The notes under the pieces were generated by a model. The model was not told the origin of the DNA and searched no databases. It saw only the letters and a list, made by a program, of their open reading frames with translations. A DNA stretch of 64,000 bases from Campanula takesimana (lineage: Eukaryota; Streptophyta; Magnoliopsida; Asterales; Campanulaceae): NCBI GenBank assembly GCA_026119855.1, contig JAOWBW010000444.1, positions 806,001 through 870,000 of the forward strand, read 5' to 3'. The position numbers were made by a program, and so were the translations under genes. Positions 1 through 11,700 of the stretch are shown here, piece after piece (the first letter of the stretch is position 1; each line of letters opens with the position of its first letter).

Positions 1-955
1 GGCACTCACATGCCGCTTCTCAGATATCTCTTTCCATTATCTCCCGAGAGACATGAACCGATTCGCTGATGCCCTTGCAACTTTGGCCTCCATCATGGAA
101 TTCCTGATGGGCATTATAGTGAAGCTATTGGTGGTTAGTAAGAGGTCAATCCCAGCCTACTTCCTAGCAATTGACCTAGATGAGGAAACAATGATGAACC
201 ATGGTACGTCGATGTCTGGAATGTGCTTAAAAATGGGACATACCCTCCGGAAAATGACAAAAGAGCAAGAATTGCCATGCGGAGATGGGCAGCCCAATTT
301 GTGATATCAGGATAGATTATACAAGAGATACCACCACAGACCAAATTTGCTCTGTGTCGACAAATCTGAAGCAAAGAAGATCATGGATGAAACCCATGGA
401 GGAATGTGTGGACCTCACATGAACAGTCATATGCTTGTAAAAAAGGTGATAAGGGAAGGGTACTATTGGAGTACTATGGAGACCGACTGCATTCAAAAAG
501 TCAAAACTTGCGATCAATGCCAGCGATATGCCAACTTACAGCATCTCCCGCCGCACATCCTTCAACAATCAACCGCGCCTTGGTCTTTCTCCACATGGGG
601 AATAGATGTCATCGGTTAGATCAAGCCCAGTGGTTCAAACAGACATGAGTATGTGTTAGTGATTGTAGATTACTTGAACGAAGTGGGTCGAAGCCGCCTC
701 ATACAAAGTTTTGAATGCTAAGAAGGTAGCAGAGTTCATCCAAATGAATATCTTCCACAGATACGGGGTCCCCCTACGAGATGATCTCTGATAACGGTAC
801 TCATTTTAAAGGCCAAGTCAAGCTATTGCTTGACGAATTTAAAGTACAAAGACACAAGTCTTCTCCTTATCGTCCTCAAACAAATGGAGCGGTGGAGGCG
901 GTCAATAAGACCCTTGAGAACATAATTAGAAAAATGGCAGTCACATGAAGAGATT
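1..955 (+). pseudogene. Tat-lineage Gypsy pol remnant (RNase H end and integrase)
   Basis: Broken 3' part of a Ty3/Gypsy polyprotein. The first 160 bases read as the end of an RNase H domain with an NRFADALATLAS motif, which I associate with the extra RNase H of Tat/Ogre elements. At 347-600 follows an integrase zinc-binding region with paired His residues and CDQC, then the first catalytic Asp in WGIDVIG. The second Asp (SDNGTHF, about 787-807) and the catalytic Glu (NGAVEAVNK) are present in another frame. A TAG after DVIG (about 616) and at least one frameshift near 770 make it non-functional. The similarity stops at about 955, where LTR-like sequence begins. Confidence 0.8.
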
Positions 956-1269
956 GGCTGTTAGTACCCGATTTGAAAATGAGTTAATTAGGGCATTCCT
1001 AAATATATAAGGATTTTATAGGAATTAAAAACCTTGCAAAGACTTGTCCCAGATTCCCAAAATATAGCTCAATATTCTAGAATATCCTAAAATTAACCAA
1101 AATAGGGTTTCCATAAATCAAATCAAACCCTAACTTGAAAATCACGTCAGCCAGAAAGGATGGCCACGTGGCCACATTCACTCCTAGCTACGCGGCCACT
1201 TCTTCCATTGGCCAGGCGGCCACATCTGCCTCAGCAGATCTCAGCCGTCAGATCTCTCCGCCAGTTTCC

Positions 1270-1279
1270 TATATAAAGG
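1270..1279 (+). promoter_or_regulatory. TATA box of the LTR
   Basis: TATATAAAGG, a near-perfect plant TATA box, followed by C-rich sequence where transcription would start about 30 bases downstream. Confidence 0.55.
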
Positions 1280-1448
1280 CCCCCCTAGCCTCAAAATTTA
1301 GGATCCCGATTCCAGAATTCCAGACATCGTTTCTTAGAGCTATCAAGTCTCCTAAGTGACAAATTTACTCCCAAATCAAGCCTTTCAAGCATCCAAGAAC
1401 ATCCTCAAAGTTCCCAAGAAGATCTAAGATTGATTCTTTCCAACATAG

Positions 1449-1660
1449 GTAAGTTTTCTAACTTTTTACTCACGCTCTTGCCATGTTCTTGATTTAGATC
1501 TATAATATTCATGTTCTTAACATGTTTATTCATATATGTTCTTCATAGTATTCATATGTTCATAATATGTTCTTCACATGTTCTTCATGTTCTTAGATTA
1601 AAACCTTATTTATGCTAGATTTAGGGTTTTGATCTTAATGATTAACATTTTATTTCATAG
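1449..1660 (+). other. Candidate leader intron in the LTR transcript
   Basis: AG|GTAAGT matches the plant 5' splice site at 1449 and the sequence between is T-rich up to TTTCATAG at 1660. It lies 170 bases downstream of the TATA box. Inference from consensus only. Confidence 0.3.
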
Positions 1661-1788
1661 CCGATGATGATCTAGGGTTCATCAACCCTAACATGATCTA
1701 GGAACTACTTCTAAACCCTAATATTTAGGTAAATACTCCCCATTCAATATGCATGATCCCGTTCTTCTGCCTATTCTAAAATCTTCTC

Positions 1789-1834
1789 GAACTACGCTGA
1801 CTTGAGCTTCTCACATTGAGAAGAACGTAGGCAA
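1789..1834 (+). promoter_or_regulatory. Conserved hairpin, copy 1
   Basis: CTACG pairs with CGTAG as an outer stem and TTCTCA pairs with TGAGAA as an inner stem. Copies at 21017 and 22686 keep the outer stem and replace the inner stem with other complementary pairs. Confidence 0.5.
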
Positions 1835-1865
1835 TCTTTGGATCCTGTCACAAAACATCGCACAC

Positions 1866-2230
1866 AACCTACACCCCATCATGATAGAAAGACCGATCAT
1901 TCGGGCGATAGAAGTGATAATGCTTAATATTCTTCTCTTATCGTAATTTGACCCCCGAACCCATTTACATGAAATAATAGGTTTTTCTCAATGTTTTGGT
2001 TAATTAAAACGGTGTGGAGACTCTCAAAATTTTAATATTGCTATGAATATATCCTTTTATTAAATAATAATCACATGAAACTTCCCACGCGTTGCTGCAT
2101 TGGAAAGGGGATACCGCATATCTATCCGGGCACTGACAGGGGCTACCCCATACCCGCTTGCATATGGCATGGAAGTAGTATAGATACCCTGATCCCACTG
2201 CCGCATTAGAGCTTCTGCTTATTTTTGTTT
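1866..2230. other. Unassigned non-coding stretch
   Basis: No gene, repeat or LTR end recognised. It lies between the plus-strand LTR fragment and the minus-strand Tat LTR and may be leader sequence of either. Confidence 0.4.
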
Positions 2231-2244
2231 GTTTAGAGTCGCCA
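2231..2244 (-). promoter_or_regulatory. Primer binding site, Tat type
   Basis: On the minus strand this reads TGGCGACTCTAAAC. TGGCGACTC is the start typical of Tat/Ogre primer binding sites, which I recall as attributed to tRNA-Arg. It fixes the end and orientation of the adjacent LTR. Confidence 0.55.
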
Positions 2245-3084
2245 CCTATATTTTAGAGGAACATAATAAAAACCTAATAATGTTCTAAGTTTTATTTATG
2301 AAAACCAGAGATTCGTGTATTTGAGGTTCAGAGGTTAAGTTACGGAATGGGAAGTACTTAAACACCCATTTCGCCCAACTAAAGTTGGTCTTGCTTGCTC
2401 ATAGTCTACATGATAAAACATGTTCTTCCTATACTTTGAAAATGATTTTTAAGGGGGTTAGAAAGGGGTTTGAATGTGGGGAGATAACTCCTCGTCCAAC
2501 TTCAATGTAATGAAGTAGCCTTTGGGGTCATGTCCCAAAATGGTTTGGGTTGATTGCACACTTTGATAAAGATAAAAGAAGGAGAAGAGATGAATAGAGA
2601 GAAAGAGAAAAGTAAGAAAATGGTTGAAATCTTTTTTGAGAGAGTTTTTGGTATAGTTTTCTTGTGTTAAAAAGTCCTTTCTTGAAATGGTGGAGAAGGG
2701 GGGTTTTTATAGGTAAAAAAAAAGATGTTTTTGGTGCCAAAACAGAGTCAACAAGAAGGGAATTCCCGGGCAAAATCATGTAAATTGAGCAAGGGAGGGA
2801 TTCTTGGAGCTGTAACTGACGCCCAGAAGCGCACGCCTCCGGCCTTTGGGGCGGAAGGCACGCGCGTCTGACCTCAAAGTGCAGAGGCGCCCGACTCTGA
2901 AAAGACAATTTTGACAGAATGGACTGGAAAGTTAGAACTGTTATTCAATTTAGCCCCCGAACTTAACAGAGTTAGTCAAGAACTTAAAGAAAGTAACAGA
3001 GACTAACGAAAAATACTTAAAACAAGAAGAAACATAAAATCAAATGTGCAATCGGGGTGAGTGGTCTAAGGCGGGGTGTCTACA
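2245..3084 (-). mobile_element. Tat-type LTR, minus strand
   Basis: On the minus strand this begins TGTAGACACCCCGC, a start common for Tat/Ogre LTRs, has a TATA box at 2702-2711, and ends at the primer binding site at 2231-2244. Length is about 840 bp. The terminal CA at the 3' end is not obvious, so that border is approximate. GC-rich words close to GGAGGCGTGCGC occur at 2820-2895. No partner LTR is visible. Confidence 0.55.
2702..2711 (-). promoter_or_regulatory. TATA box of the minus-strand LTR
   Basis: On the minus strand TATAAAAACC, followed by C-rich and then T-rich sequence, a normal U3/R junction context. Confidence 0.45.
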
Positions 3085-4016
3085 GAGCCCCTCGACAGCA
3101 TGGATTGCGAAGAAAAACGCGCCGATGAAAGAAAGACATCCGCCAAGGACATCAACAAGGAAAAACAAAGACTCGATAAAGGCAGGAATTTGAAATTGCG
3201 AAGGATAGGGGTGCACTCCCTCTGTGAGCGACTTTTATTGATAAAAGAGGTATGATGGTATGTGACGGCCCACCGTGGCCAAGGTTTAGAGTCTGGTTGG
3301 CAGACTAAGGCTGGAGCCATTTAGCGGAACCGTTATGCCTGTTTAGAGTCCGTTGAGCGGACTGGCTGAATCCATTTGGCGAATCCGCTTGCCGGTTTAT
3401 AGTTTGTTGAGCGGACTGGCTGAATCCGTTTGCCGGTTTATAGTCCGTTGAGCAGACTAGCTGAATCCGTTTCGTGAATCCGTTTACTGGTTTATAGTCC
3501 GTTGAGCGAACTGGCTGAATCCGTTTGGCGAATCCGATTGCCTGTTTATAATCCGTTGAGCGGACTAGAATCGAGTGGGAGTCCATTGAGCGAACTCATC
3601 ATGTTGTGCTTGCTTTGTGGAGGGTGTGGTGATTGTGCGGTTCACCCTGACCGAGCTTCGATTGAAGTTTGTTGTTGACCTTTGTGAGGTGCGGGCACAG
3701 TTGACTGCGGACCACAAATATTTCCCTTTTTGAGAGAATGACGAGATTGGCCTTGACTGAAAAGAAAGACACATCCTACTTTAAGTTTAGTGGGAGTTTC
3801 TATCTTATTTTAATTCAGACATGCCTTAGGGGCGGACCAAATTAATGTGTGCCCAAATGTGTGTTCGAGGGTGGAGCTTTCATCATGATCCGGCTGATTC
3901 TGGGCATGTTTGGACTTCTTTTCTACGTGGTTTCCTTCATTAACAAGGGCCTGCTGAGACGTTTGTGAAGTAAGATGCGGGCGCCTCCGAATGAGGTGGT
4001 GGAATGCGCGCACTTC
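3085..4016. other. Intervening element debris
   Basis: Non-coding sequence between two Tat LTRs. The only structure seen is the tandem repeat at 3330-3600. Short open frames here are not supported as genes. Confidence 0.4.
3330..3600. repeat. Tandem repeat, about 54-bp unit
   Basis: The phrase GTTGAGCGG followed by ACTGGCTGAATCC recurs at 3352, 3406, 3447, 3501 and 3555, giving spacings of 54, 41, 54 and 54. The 41-bp unit is a version lacking 13 bases. The 54-bp period leaves a minus-strand frame open, but nothing suggests that the frame is a gene. Confidence 0.75.
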
Positions 4017-4235
4017 TGTAAGTACCCCAATCTGAAATTAACCAACCTAGAGGAATTCTTGGCACCATTCAGAGATAAACTGATAGGCTGAGACCTCACT
4101 AAGATAAACCTAAAATTCCAGGACTACTCTGGAATTAAAATTGGAAAAATCCAGAAGCTCGCCAGTCTGAGCCGTACGGATGGTATGGACGCGGGAGAGG
4201 CCAATCCGTACGGATGGTTTGGGCACCCTCAGTCC

Positions 4236-4243
4236 CTATAAAT
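4236..4243 (+). promoter_or_regulatory. TATA box of the Tat LTR
   Basis: CTATAAAT just downstream of two CCGTACGG words, and upstream of the likely transcript start. Confidence 0.5.
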
Positions 4244-5231
4244 TGAGACCCTTGCTGATCATTTCAAAGGGGGAGAAAATTGTTTGAAAGAGACAAAGCT
4301 CTGCAGGAATCATATCAGAATAGAGTGATCACCACATTTGAGTGAAAAGAGAGAAAGAAGATAGGTCCAAACCAAAATTGGTGAGGCCTCCTTCTCCCCA
4401 TCTTCTCTTCATCTCCATATTACATCTTTTGCTTCTTGTTAAATAATATACACTTGGAACCAAGCCTTGAAATCCATGGTGCCCATGATGTTCTATGCAT
4501 GATGATGGGTTACAAACCATAGGATAGCCTAAGTCTTGTTATGATTTATGCATCTTTAATATATTGTCTTTACATTTATGCACCTTTACATAATGTCTTT
4601 AAATTTGTGTCATTTACTTTAAAGTCTTTGCATTTATGTTGAATAAATGAGGGAATGATCAAGTTTGGGTGATAAAGTTGCAATCTTTATCATCCAAACC
4701 ATAAGTCAACCTCAAAAATGTCCCTTTGATAATAAAGATTCAATATTTATCCATCAAAGGTTGATTTTTTGATGTCCCAATGCCCTTCCTTGGAAGAATC
4801 ATCCATTTGGGTGTTAAAGTTTCCATCTTTAATCATCCAAATGGTGATCTTGGCTCAAAAGCTATGACAATCACATTTTCTCAATTATTCCCAAATGATT
4901 GCCTTGATCACACCAAAAATCCTCATTTTGGTGTCTAATCTAGTGATTAATGGCATAGGGATGATTTAATTAATGTTTTGTTGCAAGAAAATAACTGGAA
5001 ATGATCAAACAGTCCAGTTTCCAGCAGAATGCTCTGTTTCTGCCTGGAACAGGACTGATTCCTGGGAATCTGTTAAAATTCCCAAGAAGACCCTTCATAG
5101 CCGTACGGCTACTTTGTCCAGGGGAACATTTCGAGTCTAGTCCCCTTTTAATCCAGAATGTTTACGAAATAACCCTTTCTGCCAAATATTTAACTGTTTT
5201 CTGTTAAAGTCAGTTTCTCCCATTTTCATGA

Positions 5232-5254
5232 ACACATACACACACACACACACA
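5232..5254. repeat. AC dinucleotide microsatellite
   Basis: A run of about ten AC units inside the LTR. Confidence 0.9.
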
Positions 5255-5481
5255 ATTTTAACAAATTTTAGGGAGACTCGGTTTCTTCCAGGCGCTTTGG
5301 GTGAACTACCGGTTGAGTTCTTCCCAAAGTGTAACCTGACCTCCGAATCCTTTGTCTCTAACCATTTTTCATTAAGTTTGGGTTTAAAATTAAACTAACG
5401 TGGTGACTCCGTTGAACGTTGATAAGATCCCGTGTTTGATTCTCGAGTGAACCGTTCTTTTTTCCCGCGGGTATCTCACAG

Positions 5482-5499
5482 TGGCGACTCCGCTGGGGA
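5482..5499 (+). promoter_or_regulatory. Primer binding site, Tat/Ogre type
   Basis: TGGCGACTCCGCTGGGGA, the form usual for Tat/Ogre elements (recalled as tRNA-Arg primed), one base after the LTR end. Confidence 0.75.
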
Positions 5500-6856
5500 A
5501 TAAAGTGTTTTCAAACTTCTTTTTAGAAGCTTTGGGGACACTTTTGTGTGGGTCAAACTCCCGTCCCCGTTTATTGACTTTGTGCATGTTTTGTGTGTAT
5601 TTTATGTTTCTGTTTTGATTTCTAAAAGTGAAACTGTCCTGGAAATGCAACAAACTGGGGGCTTGATGATCAGAAGTTAAAAATTTACAAAAATAATGGA
5701 GCTACTGCTCTAGCCGTATGGCTAGTTTGGCTGGGCCCACAGAATGCTTCAAGCTAACAATTTGTGCAGGGCAGAAGCATTCTGATGGTCCTCTTGCGGT
5801 TCTTCTTGTCCAGGTTCCATTTGCAGCCTCTACTTGTGCACTCTTGCCTTCATTTTCTTAGCCAAAAATAGATTGTCAAAGCTTGGTAATGCACAAACCT
5901 TTTGGGCATAAAATTGGGTTTTCAAAGCCTCATTGTGCATTACCTCTTTCATAAAAAGTTTTGGTTTCTCAAATTCTTTTGTTGTGCACAACCTTTTTGT
6001 ACAAATGATTTTCAAAAGGGTTATTGTTCTTGTTGTAAAATTTTGGTTTCGAAAACCTTTGGCTGTGCACAACCTTTCCATGTACAAAATTTTGATTCTT
6101 GCTTGTTCATAGCTTTGCCTGATTACTTGTGCAAAATACTTGTTTGGATTATTTGTTCATATCTTGTATATATTGTTCATACATTGTTCATGATATTAAA
6201 ACAAATTGAAAATTCCTATTTTGACTCAAAAAGGAACGTAGAAGGCTTCACACAATGCGCACTTGACCTTGTACACGTTCCGAAAACCCTTTAAACCTGT
6301 GATGAATGCCACGATGTAGCTTGATTGGTGCTCTTGTGCCCTTCTCGCGCGCACGGGTCCATTCCACCTCCCCTTCTGAGCTGAGTCAACCACACATGTC
6401 CGTGACACACAAAATACTGTGACCTTGGTTGGTTTTTGGTCTAGCTCACGCCATCATGTCCCTAATACGTGCCCGAAGTTGATTATGGCCAAGTTAACGC
6501 CCGAGTCACGACTCCTTGTGAAAGCAAGTGTGACCAAGGTCATCTTTGACCCGATCCTTGACTTATGCATTGATGTTAACTATAATTAACCTAAGTCATG
6601 TATTAAAGATAGGGTGACACCGTGTCGTTAACCTCTAATGCTTGACCCATCCTGAATCATCTTTAAGACCAAGGCTAAGGTCCGAGATCCCTCATTAAAA
6701 CGAGGTCATGCCGGAATTTTGCTGGAGCGTTAAGTTAATCTTAACCTTAACCGGGGCTTAGCTATGATAAGAATGGCCCACGCATTGGAAATTTGTGATG
6801 CACTAGACCCTAGGTTTGGTTCTTTTGGTCGGTGGAAGCCGCGTGCCCTATAGGAC
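5500..6856 (+). other. Untranslated leader of the Tat element
   Basis: Follows the primer binding site and shows no recognisable gag. Between 5880 and 6100 there are imperfect repeats built on a TTGTGCACAACCTTT phrase. The sequence is cut at 6856 by element A and resumes at 20334: both flanks carry AGGAC, and removing A rejoins one continuous non-coding stretch. Confidence 0.55.
6852..6856. repeat. Target site duplication of element A, left copy
   Basis: AGGAC, identical to 20329-20333 on the other side of A. Confidence 0.9.
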
Positions 6857-8293
6857 TGTTGGTCCCAAAGGGGAAACAAGGGTATGAAAAATGCTAGAGG
6901 GGGGGTGAATAGCGTTTTAAAATTCATTTCAAACCCTTTTTCAAATCAATGGCTTATGTGCACAGTTCTCAAATATGCTAAGTATAGCGCGCAATGAGAG
7001 TGTTAAATGCACAACGGAAGTTTAAGCAGCTACTGCGCAGGAAAAATCTGCGCAGAGATAAAAACGCACGCGCTAAGTTTTGGCTTAAAGTGTTGGATAA
7101 AAAGGATTCTAAGGCAATAAGCAATAACAAACACAGCAGGAATAATAGCAATCTGATAAGATCAAACAAAGCAGTTATTCAGAAATGATTAAGCATGAAA
7201 TAAATAGCGAGAATAAAGAACAAGCTATTTGGAGAGGTTCGATCGATGAAAGATCTACGTCCTCTACCAAGATGGTTAGTCTTGGATTTTCTAATGGAGA
7301 GATTTATATTGATGTGAGGAGCTTTTACAAGATTACAATGAATCAAAACTCAAATCAAAATCTATTCTATGAAGAACAAATCCTAGACTAAACCGGTGTA
7401 TCTCAAGAAGTTGGATCTAAATGATCGAAGCTTCAAGAGGTGTGTGTGTGACAGAAATTCTGGGCTCTATGAATCTGTGAGATGAAGAGCACGAAGAATT
7501 CTGGTGATATAAGGCTTTAGGATCTGGGCAGGAGTTTGAAGGTATGAAGGTTTGAAGGTTGATCTTGAATCTGGGAATATAAGCAGTAATCTTCAGAACT
7601 TCAAAGATATTAGTAAGCACAAACTCTAGCAACTTGGAAATGAAGATGAGCAGGCTATTTATAGCAGAGAGCTTAAAACTAGCCGTTGGAGCTCTGAGAA
7701 AAGACGATGAGCTGGCACAATATGATTGGTGAGCAGATGTCCTTTATAGCCGTTGGGGCTCTGATCAAGGTTGATGACCTAGCATAATATGATTGGTGCG
7801 CAGGTGATATAGAGCCGTTGGAGACTGAGCATGAAGACCAATTTCAAAAGCTTCTTCTAGAAGGTTGACAGCTGTCTTTGTTTGAAATATTTCTCTTGAG
7901 TGCATCTCCACTGTTGGATCTGCTGAGTGTGCTTGATTTGTCGTTTCTGCACACCTCAGCACTTTAATAACCGTACATCTTCAAAGCGTTTTCCAAGTTA
8001 GGTGATCTGAATGCATCGAAAACTGAGCAAGATAGAATGCTGCTCATGAGAGACCTGTGCAGTGGTGTACTGCGCAGAGTAGTCCTGCGCAGAGACCACA
8101 GACTTGCTTGGATCTTCATTCCTTTTCGCTCCGAGCCCTATATTCTAAGCCTATCGAATAAAATGGACTAAGCTAAAAATTGAAGTTATAAAACTTCTTA
8201 CATAGGGTCCTAAAGTTCATAAAATATTAATAGGTGATGGTATCAATCAATTCTAACATAAGTAGGAGGGTTAAAAAATAAGCATACCCAACA
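6857..8293 (-). repeat. Element A 3' LTR
   Basis: 1437 bp, near-identical to 18889-20328, with TGTTGG and CCAACA ends on the plus strand. It contains five TGCGCA words. The small open frames inside (for example 7185-7391) are repeated in the other LTR and are not genes. Confidence 0.95.
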
Positions 8294-8772
8294 ATATCCC
8301 CCTAAATGATTGATGCCATTACCTACTATAGCAAAGGCAATTCATTGTACTTGATAATAACATGTCCATAAAAATGTGAATGGTAACTCATGCCTCAAGT
8401 CAAAGCACACACTAGCCAAAGCTATAGATTTCTAGTCTATCCAAAAGATTAACTTACAAATAGGGAAAGACAGAAATATCATTCAGCCCATACAAATAAT
8501 ATGAGTTTTAGTTTAAGTATGCGTTTAAACTGAATGTTTAAGCTTCATGCGTAGAAAATATGACCTGTTAAGATTATGCGCATGAGGTGAAATAATGCAA
8601 TCATTGTTCCTCAAATGAAGAGTTTGAAATGAACAAGGTTTTGGAAACTAATGATGCGTTTTTTCTCATTAAAACTTGAAATGTAAAGAGTTGCAGATTA
8701 CAAGTTTGAATAAGAAAAAAAAATGCGCACAAAAAGGAATACCTTGCGCAAAAACAAAAAATTACATAGAAC
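8294..8772 (-). other. Element A 3' untranslated region with polypurine tract
   Basis: On the minus strand TTAGGGGGATAT lies directly before the 3' LTR (8294-8305). It is preceded by GGCATCAATCA, as in element B, and serves as plus-strand primer. The rest is AT-rich and holds three TGCGCA words. Confidence 0.75.
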
Positions 8773-11700
8773 CTAGTCTATGTTGATCCGATGCAGGGCT
8801 TCGCGCAGCTCATTCTGCAGACTGTTGAACTTATTCATAAGTTCAATCTTCAATTCTTGAAACCTTTCTCTAAATGCCACAGCCTCACCAACATAGGTAG
8901 ACATTCCTCTGCGCATATCTCTGTTGTCCTCTCTCAGCTCTTGGAAGTTGGCTCTGTACTGCACTTGATGTCCAGTCATCTGGTTGAAATATGACTGCTC
9001 CGCAGTTTCAATGGTGTTGATGATAGTGGCCTGCGTTTCTTCGAGTCTTTGGTCAGTGTGGAGGCGCTGAGTGTTCACGCTGGCTTGAATATCGAACATA
9101 GCTTGATCCATCCTAGCGTTGAACCCATCAGCGAAATCAGTCATCGCTTGAGTTATGCACTCCCTGACATTTTTCATATTAAGCGCATTGGCATGCGCAG
9201 GACCACCTTGTTCCAATTTCTCCAACATCATTGCTTCCAACCCGGCAAACCCTTCATGTAACCCATCGGTCAAGCTCTTGCGCAGACGCTTAAGCTGTCC
9301 TATAAACCCATCGTTGATAGCGGAATAGGTGCAAACATTTTCAAGCATCCCAGCTATTGACTTCAGAGAGTCCAGAACCATTTGATCTAAAGCATCAGGG
9401 ACGCGTTGCGAAGAGGGGCCGGACAGACCTGCGGAGGTATTTGCCTTTGATACATTCTCCCCCTTAATGGAAGCAATCTCTAAACGCTGCGCATCAAGTT
9501 GCTCCTGAATGGCTGACTGCGCAGTAATAAGTTGAGCCATTTGGGACTGCGCAGCTACCTGATTTACTTGGATAGTATTCAGACCTTGGAGAATTTGGCG
9601 CAGGTCTGCAGAGGAAGAGAGAGAGGAGGTAGATACGGTGGGAAAAATAGGAAAAACGGAAGGAGCAGCTTGTTCTGAGGTAGGAGGAGGAGTCTCTTTG
9701 GGAGGAGAGTGTTTAGGTGAGGGTAGTTTGGGAGAGAGATGAATAGGATCAGCAGCAGGAGACCTATGCGTAGATGAGTGCGTGCTGCTGCTATCTGTAT
9801 CAGTTGTGCGCATATCCCCTTCCTTTTCACCTTCAGGAGGATCAACAGCAGTTCGCTGCGCAGCATCATCGGCCTGCGCAGACTTGGTAATTTCCTCATC
9901 CTCATTTTCCAAGTCCAATCCATCATGGAGGACAGAGGTTCCAGGTTGAGTATTTCCAACCGGAATATTGAGGCGTTGGAAGGCACTTGTTGATGGTTCA
10001 GGAGAAGGTGGATCCGCAGCTTTAGGCTGTCCCTTCATAGTGCTGCGCACGACTTGTTTCTTGCGCGGAGTTCAAAGATGAACATCCTTAGCAGGTTCAG
10101 CAGCAGGAGCCTTGGCAGGTGTACCAGAGTCAGGAAAAACTTCATCCATCCAGTCATCACTATCTCCTTTACCCTGAGCAGGAGGTTCTTCAGCAGCCTT
10201 TGGATCTTGCTCCCCCTGCGCGGTATCATCCGCAACATCAGCATCAGTAGCAGTCCCATCCATTCGAGACTCGCTATCTTCTTCAACCATAGCCGCCGTA
10301 GGAGGAAGTCTGGTAAATGCAGACTTTTTCTTGGTTTTTACAGGAGAGGGAGCAGGCGCAGGAGGATCTTTGCGCTTCTTTGAAGGCTTGGGAGCTGGAG
10401 GTGGTAAGTCAGATCCTATTTTAATGCCAGCAGTTGACCTGACATTAGGAATTTCCTTCACCTTTTCTGGCGTAGGATCTGCTATACCTTTGCCTTTGCA
10501 CTTTGCCTGCGCAGCCGCCGTTTCAGGTTCAGCAGGCGCAGTGGCCTTTGAAGCTGCGCGGCAGATTTATTTGCCTTGGGTTGAGGGGCTTCATCATCAT
10601 CATTATCACTGTCAACCCAATCTTCCTTGTTTGGGCTGGTGTCCTTGTTCCAGATCTTGCGATAGTCACCGCGACCAATTTCATTGCGCAGTGAATAGAG
10701 GTGAGAAATGGAATAGGTCTTGGTGCACGGAACTTTAAGTTCAGGACGCTTCTGCACGAAGGTGCGCAGCTCAGAGATGTTCATCAGATACTTGGATAGT
10801 AGCCTATAGTGAGTTCTGTACTTGGCTACTTTCTTGTCCATGCGCTTGTCATAACTCTCCGACGCATCCCATAGCTCATCAAATAGAACAGAAGACCAGT
10901 CTAGAGCATCGCCATTATAAACCGCAGCACAATAAGCCCACTGCTTGGAAATGAACTTGCCCTTATTTCCATTTTTGCAGTTTACCGAGTCCCCAATAAT
11001 GGTGCACAGGTGATACATCACCTCACCAAATTCCTTGCGATCATGAATGCTCCATTTCTTTACAAGAGTGGGTTCCCCAACCAGTTTCTGCGCAAGCTTG
11101 TTCTGTTTAGCTTCAGAATAGACTTCTGGCGCATCATCAACATTAAACCCGCAAAGCTTCTTAAGCGAAGCAGGAACAATGCGCACTGAATAATTCTGAA
11201 CAACTGAGCGGATAACATCAATCTTTGCTCGGGTTTGCTTGTGCGTCATGGTGACTCTCTCTGCGTTTTCAAAGAACTCGTCTAAAAGAGAGGGGACATA
11301 GAAGTCCTGACCCAGTGTAAAGAGAGGTAAGATGCCGGAGGAATCCATAAGATGAACAATCATGCGTCCGACAGCGTCTTTGTGTAGCGCAGCAAGATCT
11401 AATTCCCAGCCTTGTAGGAAATAAAAAGAATTCTGCGCAAAACAAGAAATAGTTTAGACAAAAATCACGCATGGAGCGAAGCGCATGCGCAGATGCACGA
11501 ATGCGCAACATCTCCAAACAAACGAAATGTTAAAGTAATGCTAAAAAAAAATAAGTAACTATGCTCAAAAGCACAAACACTAAGAAATTCTTATGCGACC
11601 CAAATCATAAGAGAAAAATAAGAACTTGATGAACACGGAATAATAGAACATGAACACGAAGAACACCAAGAACACCAAAAATCAATGATTGACCAAAATG

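Larger units (their letters stand above)
975..1865 (+). mobile_element. Truncated LTR-like segment, Tat type
   Basis: Non-coding segment with LTR hallmarks: a TATA box at 1270-1279 and, about 520 bases downstream, the conserved hairpin at 1789-1834 also found at 21017 and 22686. Upstream of the TATA box are three copies of a GGCCAC word, at 1162-1175 (as the palindrome GGCCACGTGGCCAC), 1188-1200 and 1212-1223. No clear TG/CA ends, target duplication or primer binding site could be fixed, so both borders are approximate. Confidence 0.45.
4017..5480 (+). mobile_element. Tat/Ogre-type LTR, plus strand
   Basis: Begins TGTAAGTACCCC and ends ATCTCACA directly before a Tat-type primer binding site, about 1464 bp. 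A TATA box lies at 4236-4243. A palindromic word CCGTACGG occurs at 4172 and 4206 in the U3 part and at 5101 in the 3' part, with a one-base variant at about 5714 in the leader. The 5' border is inferred from the TG start alone because no partner LTR is visible. Confidence 0.6.

Noticed and set aside
2528..2908. 126-codon minus-strand open frame
   Set aside because: Lies over the U3, TATA and leader of a Tat LTR; composition is low-complexity.
3330..3600. CRISPR-like array
   Set aside because: Units are contiguous tandem repeats without unique spacers, in a plant nuclear context.
5902..6294. 130-codon open frame in the Tat leader
   Set aside because: Built from imperfect TTGTGCACAACC repeats; no resemblance to gag.
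7185..7391. 68-codon open frame, repeated at 19220-19426
   Set aside because: Both copies are in the LTRs of element A and are duplicated only because LTRs are.
8773..11432. Envelope gene in element A
   Set aside because: No signal peptide, no transmembrane segment and no glycoprotein-like Cys pattern; basic nuclear-type clusters instead.
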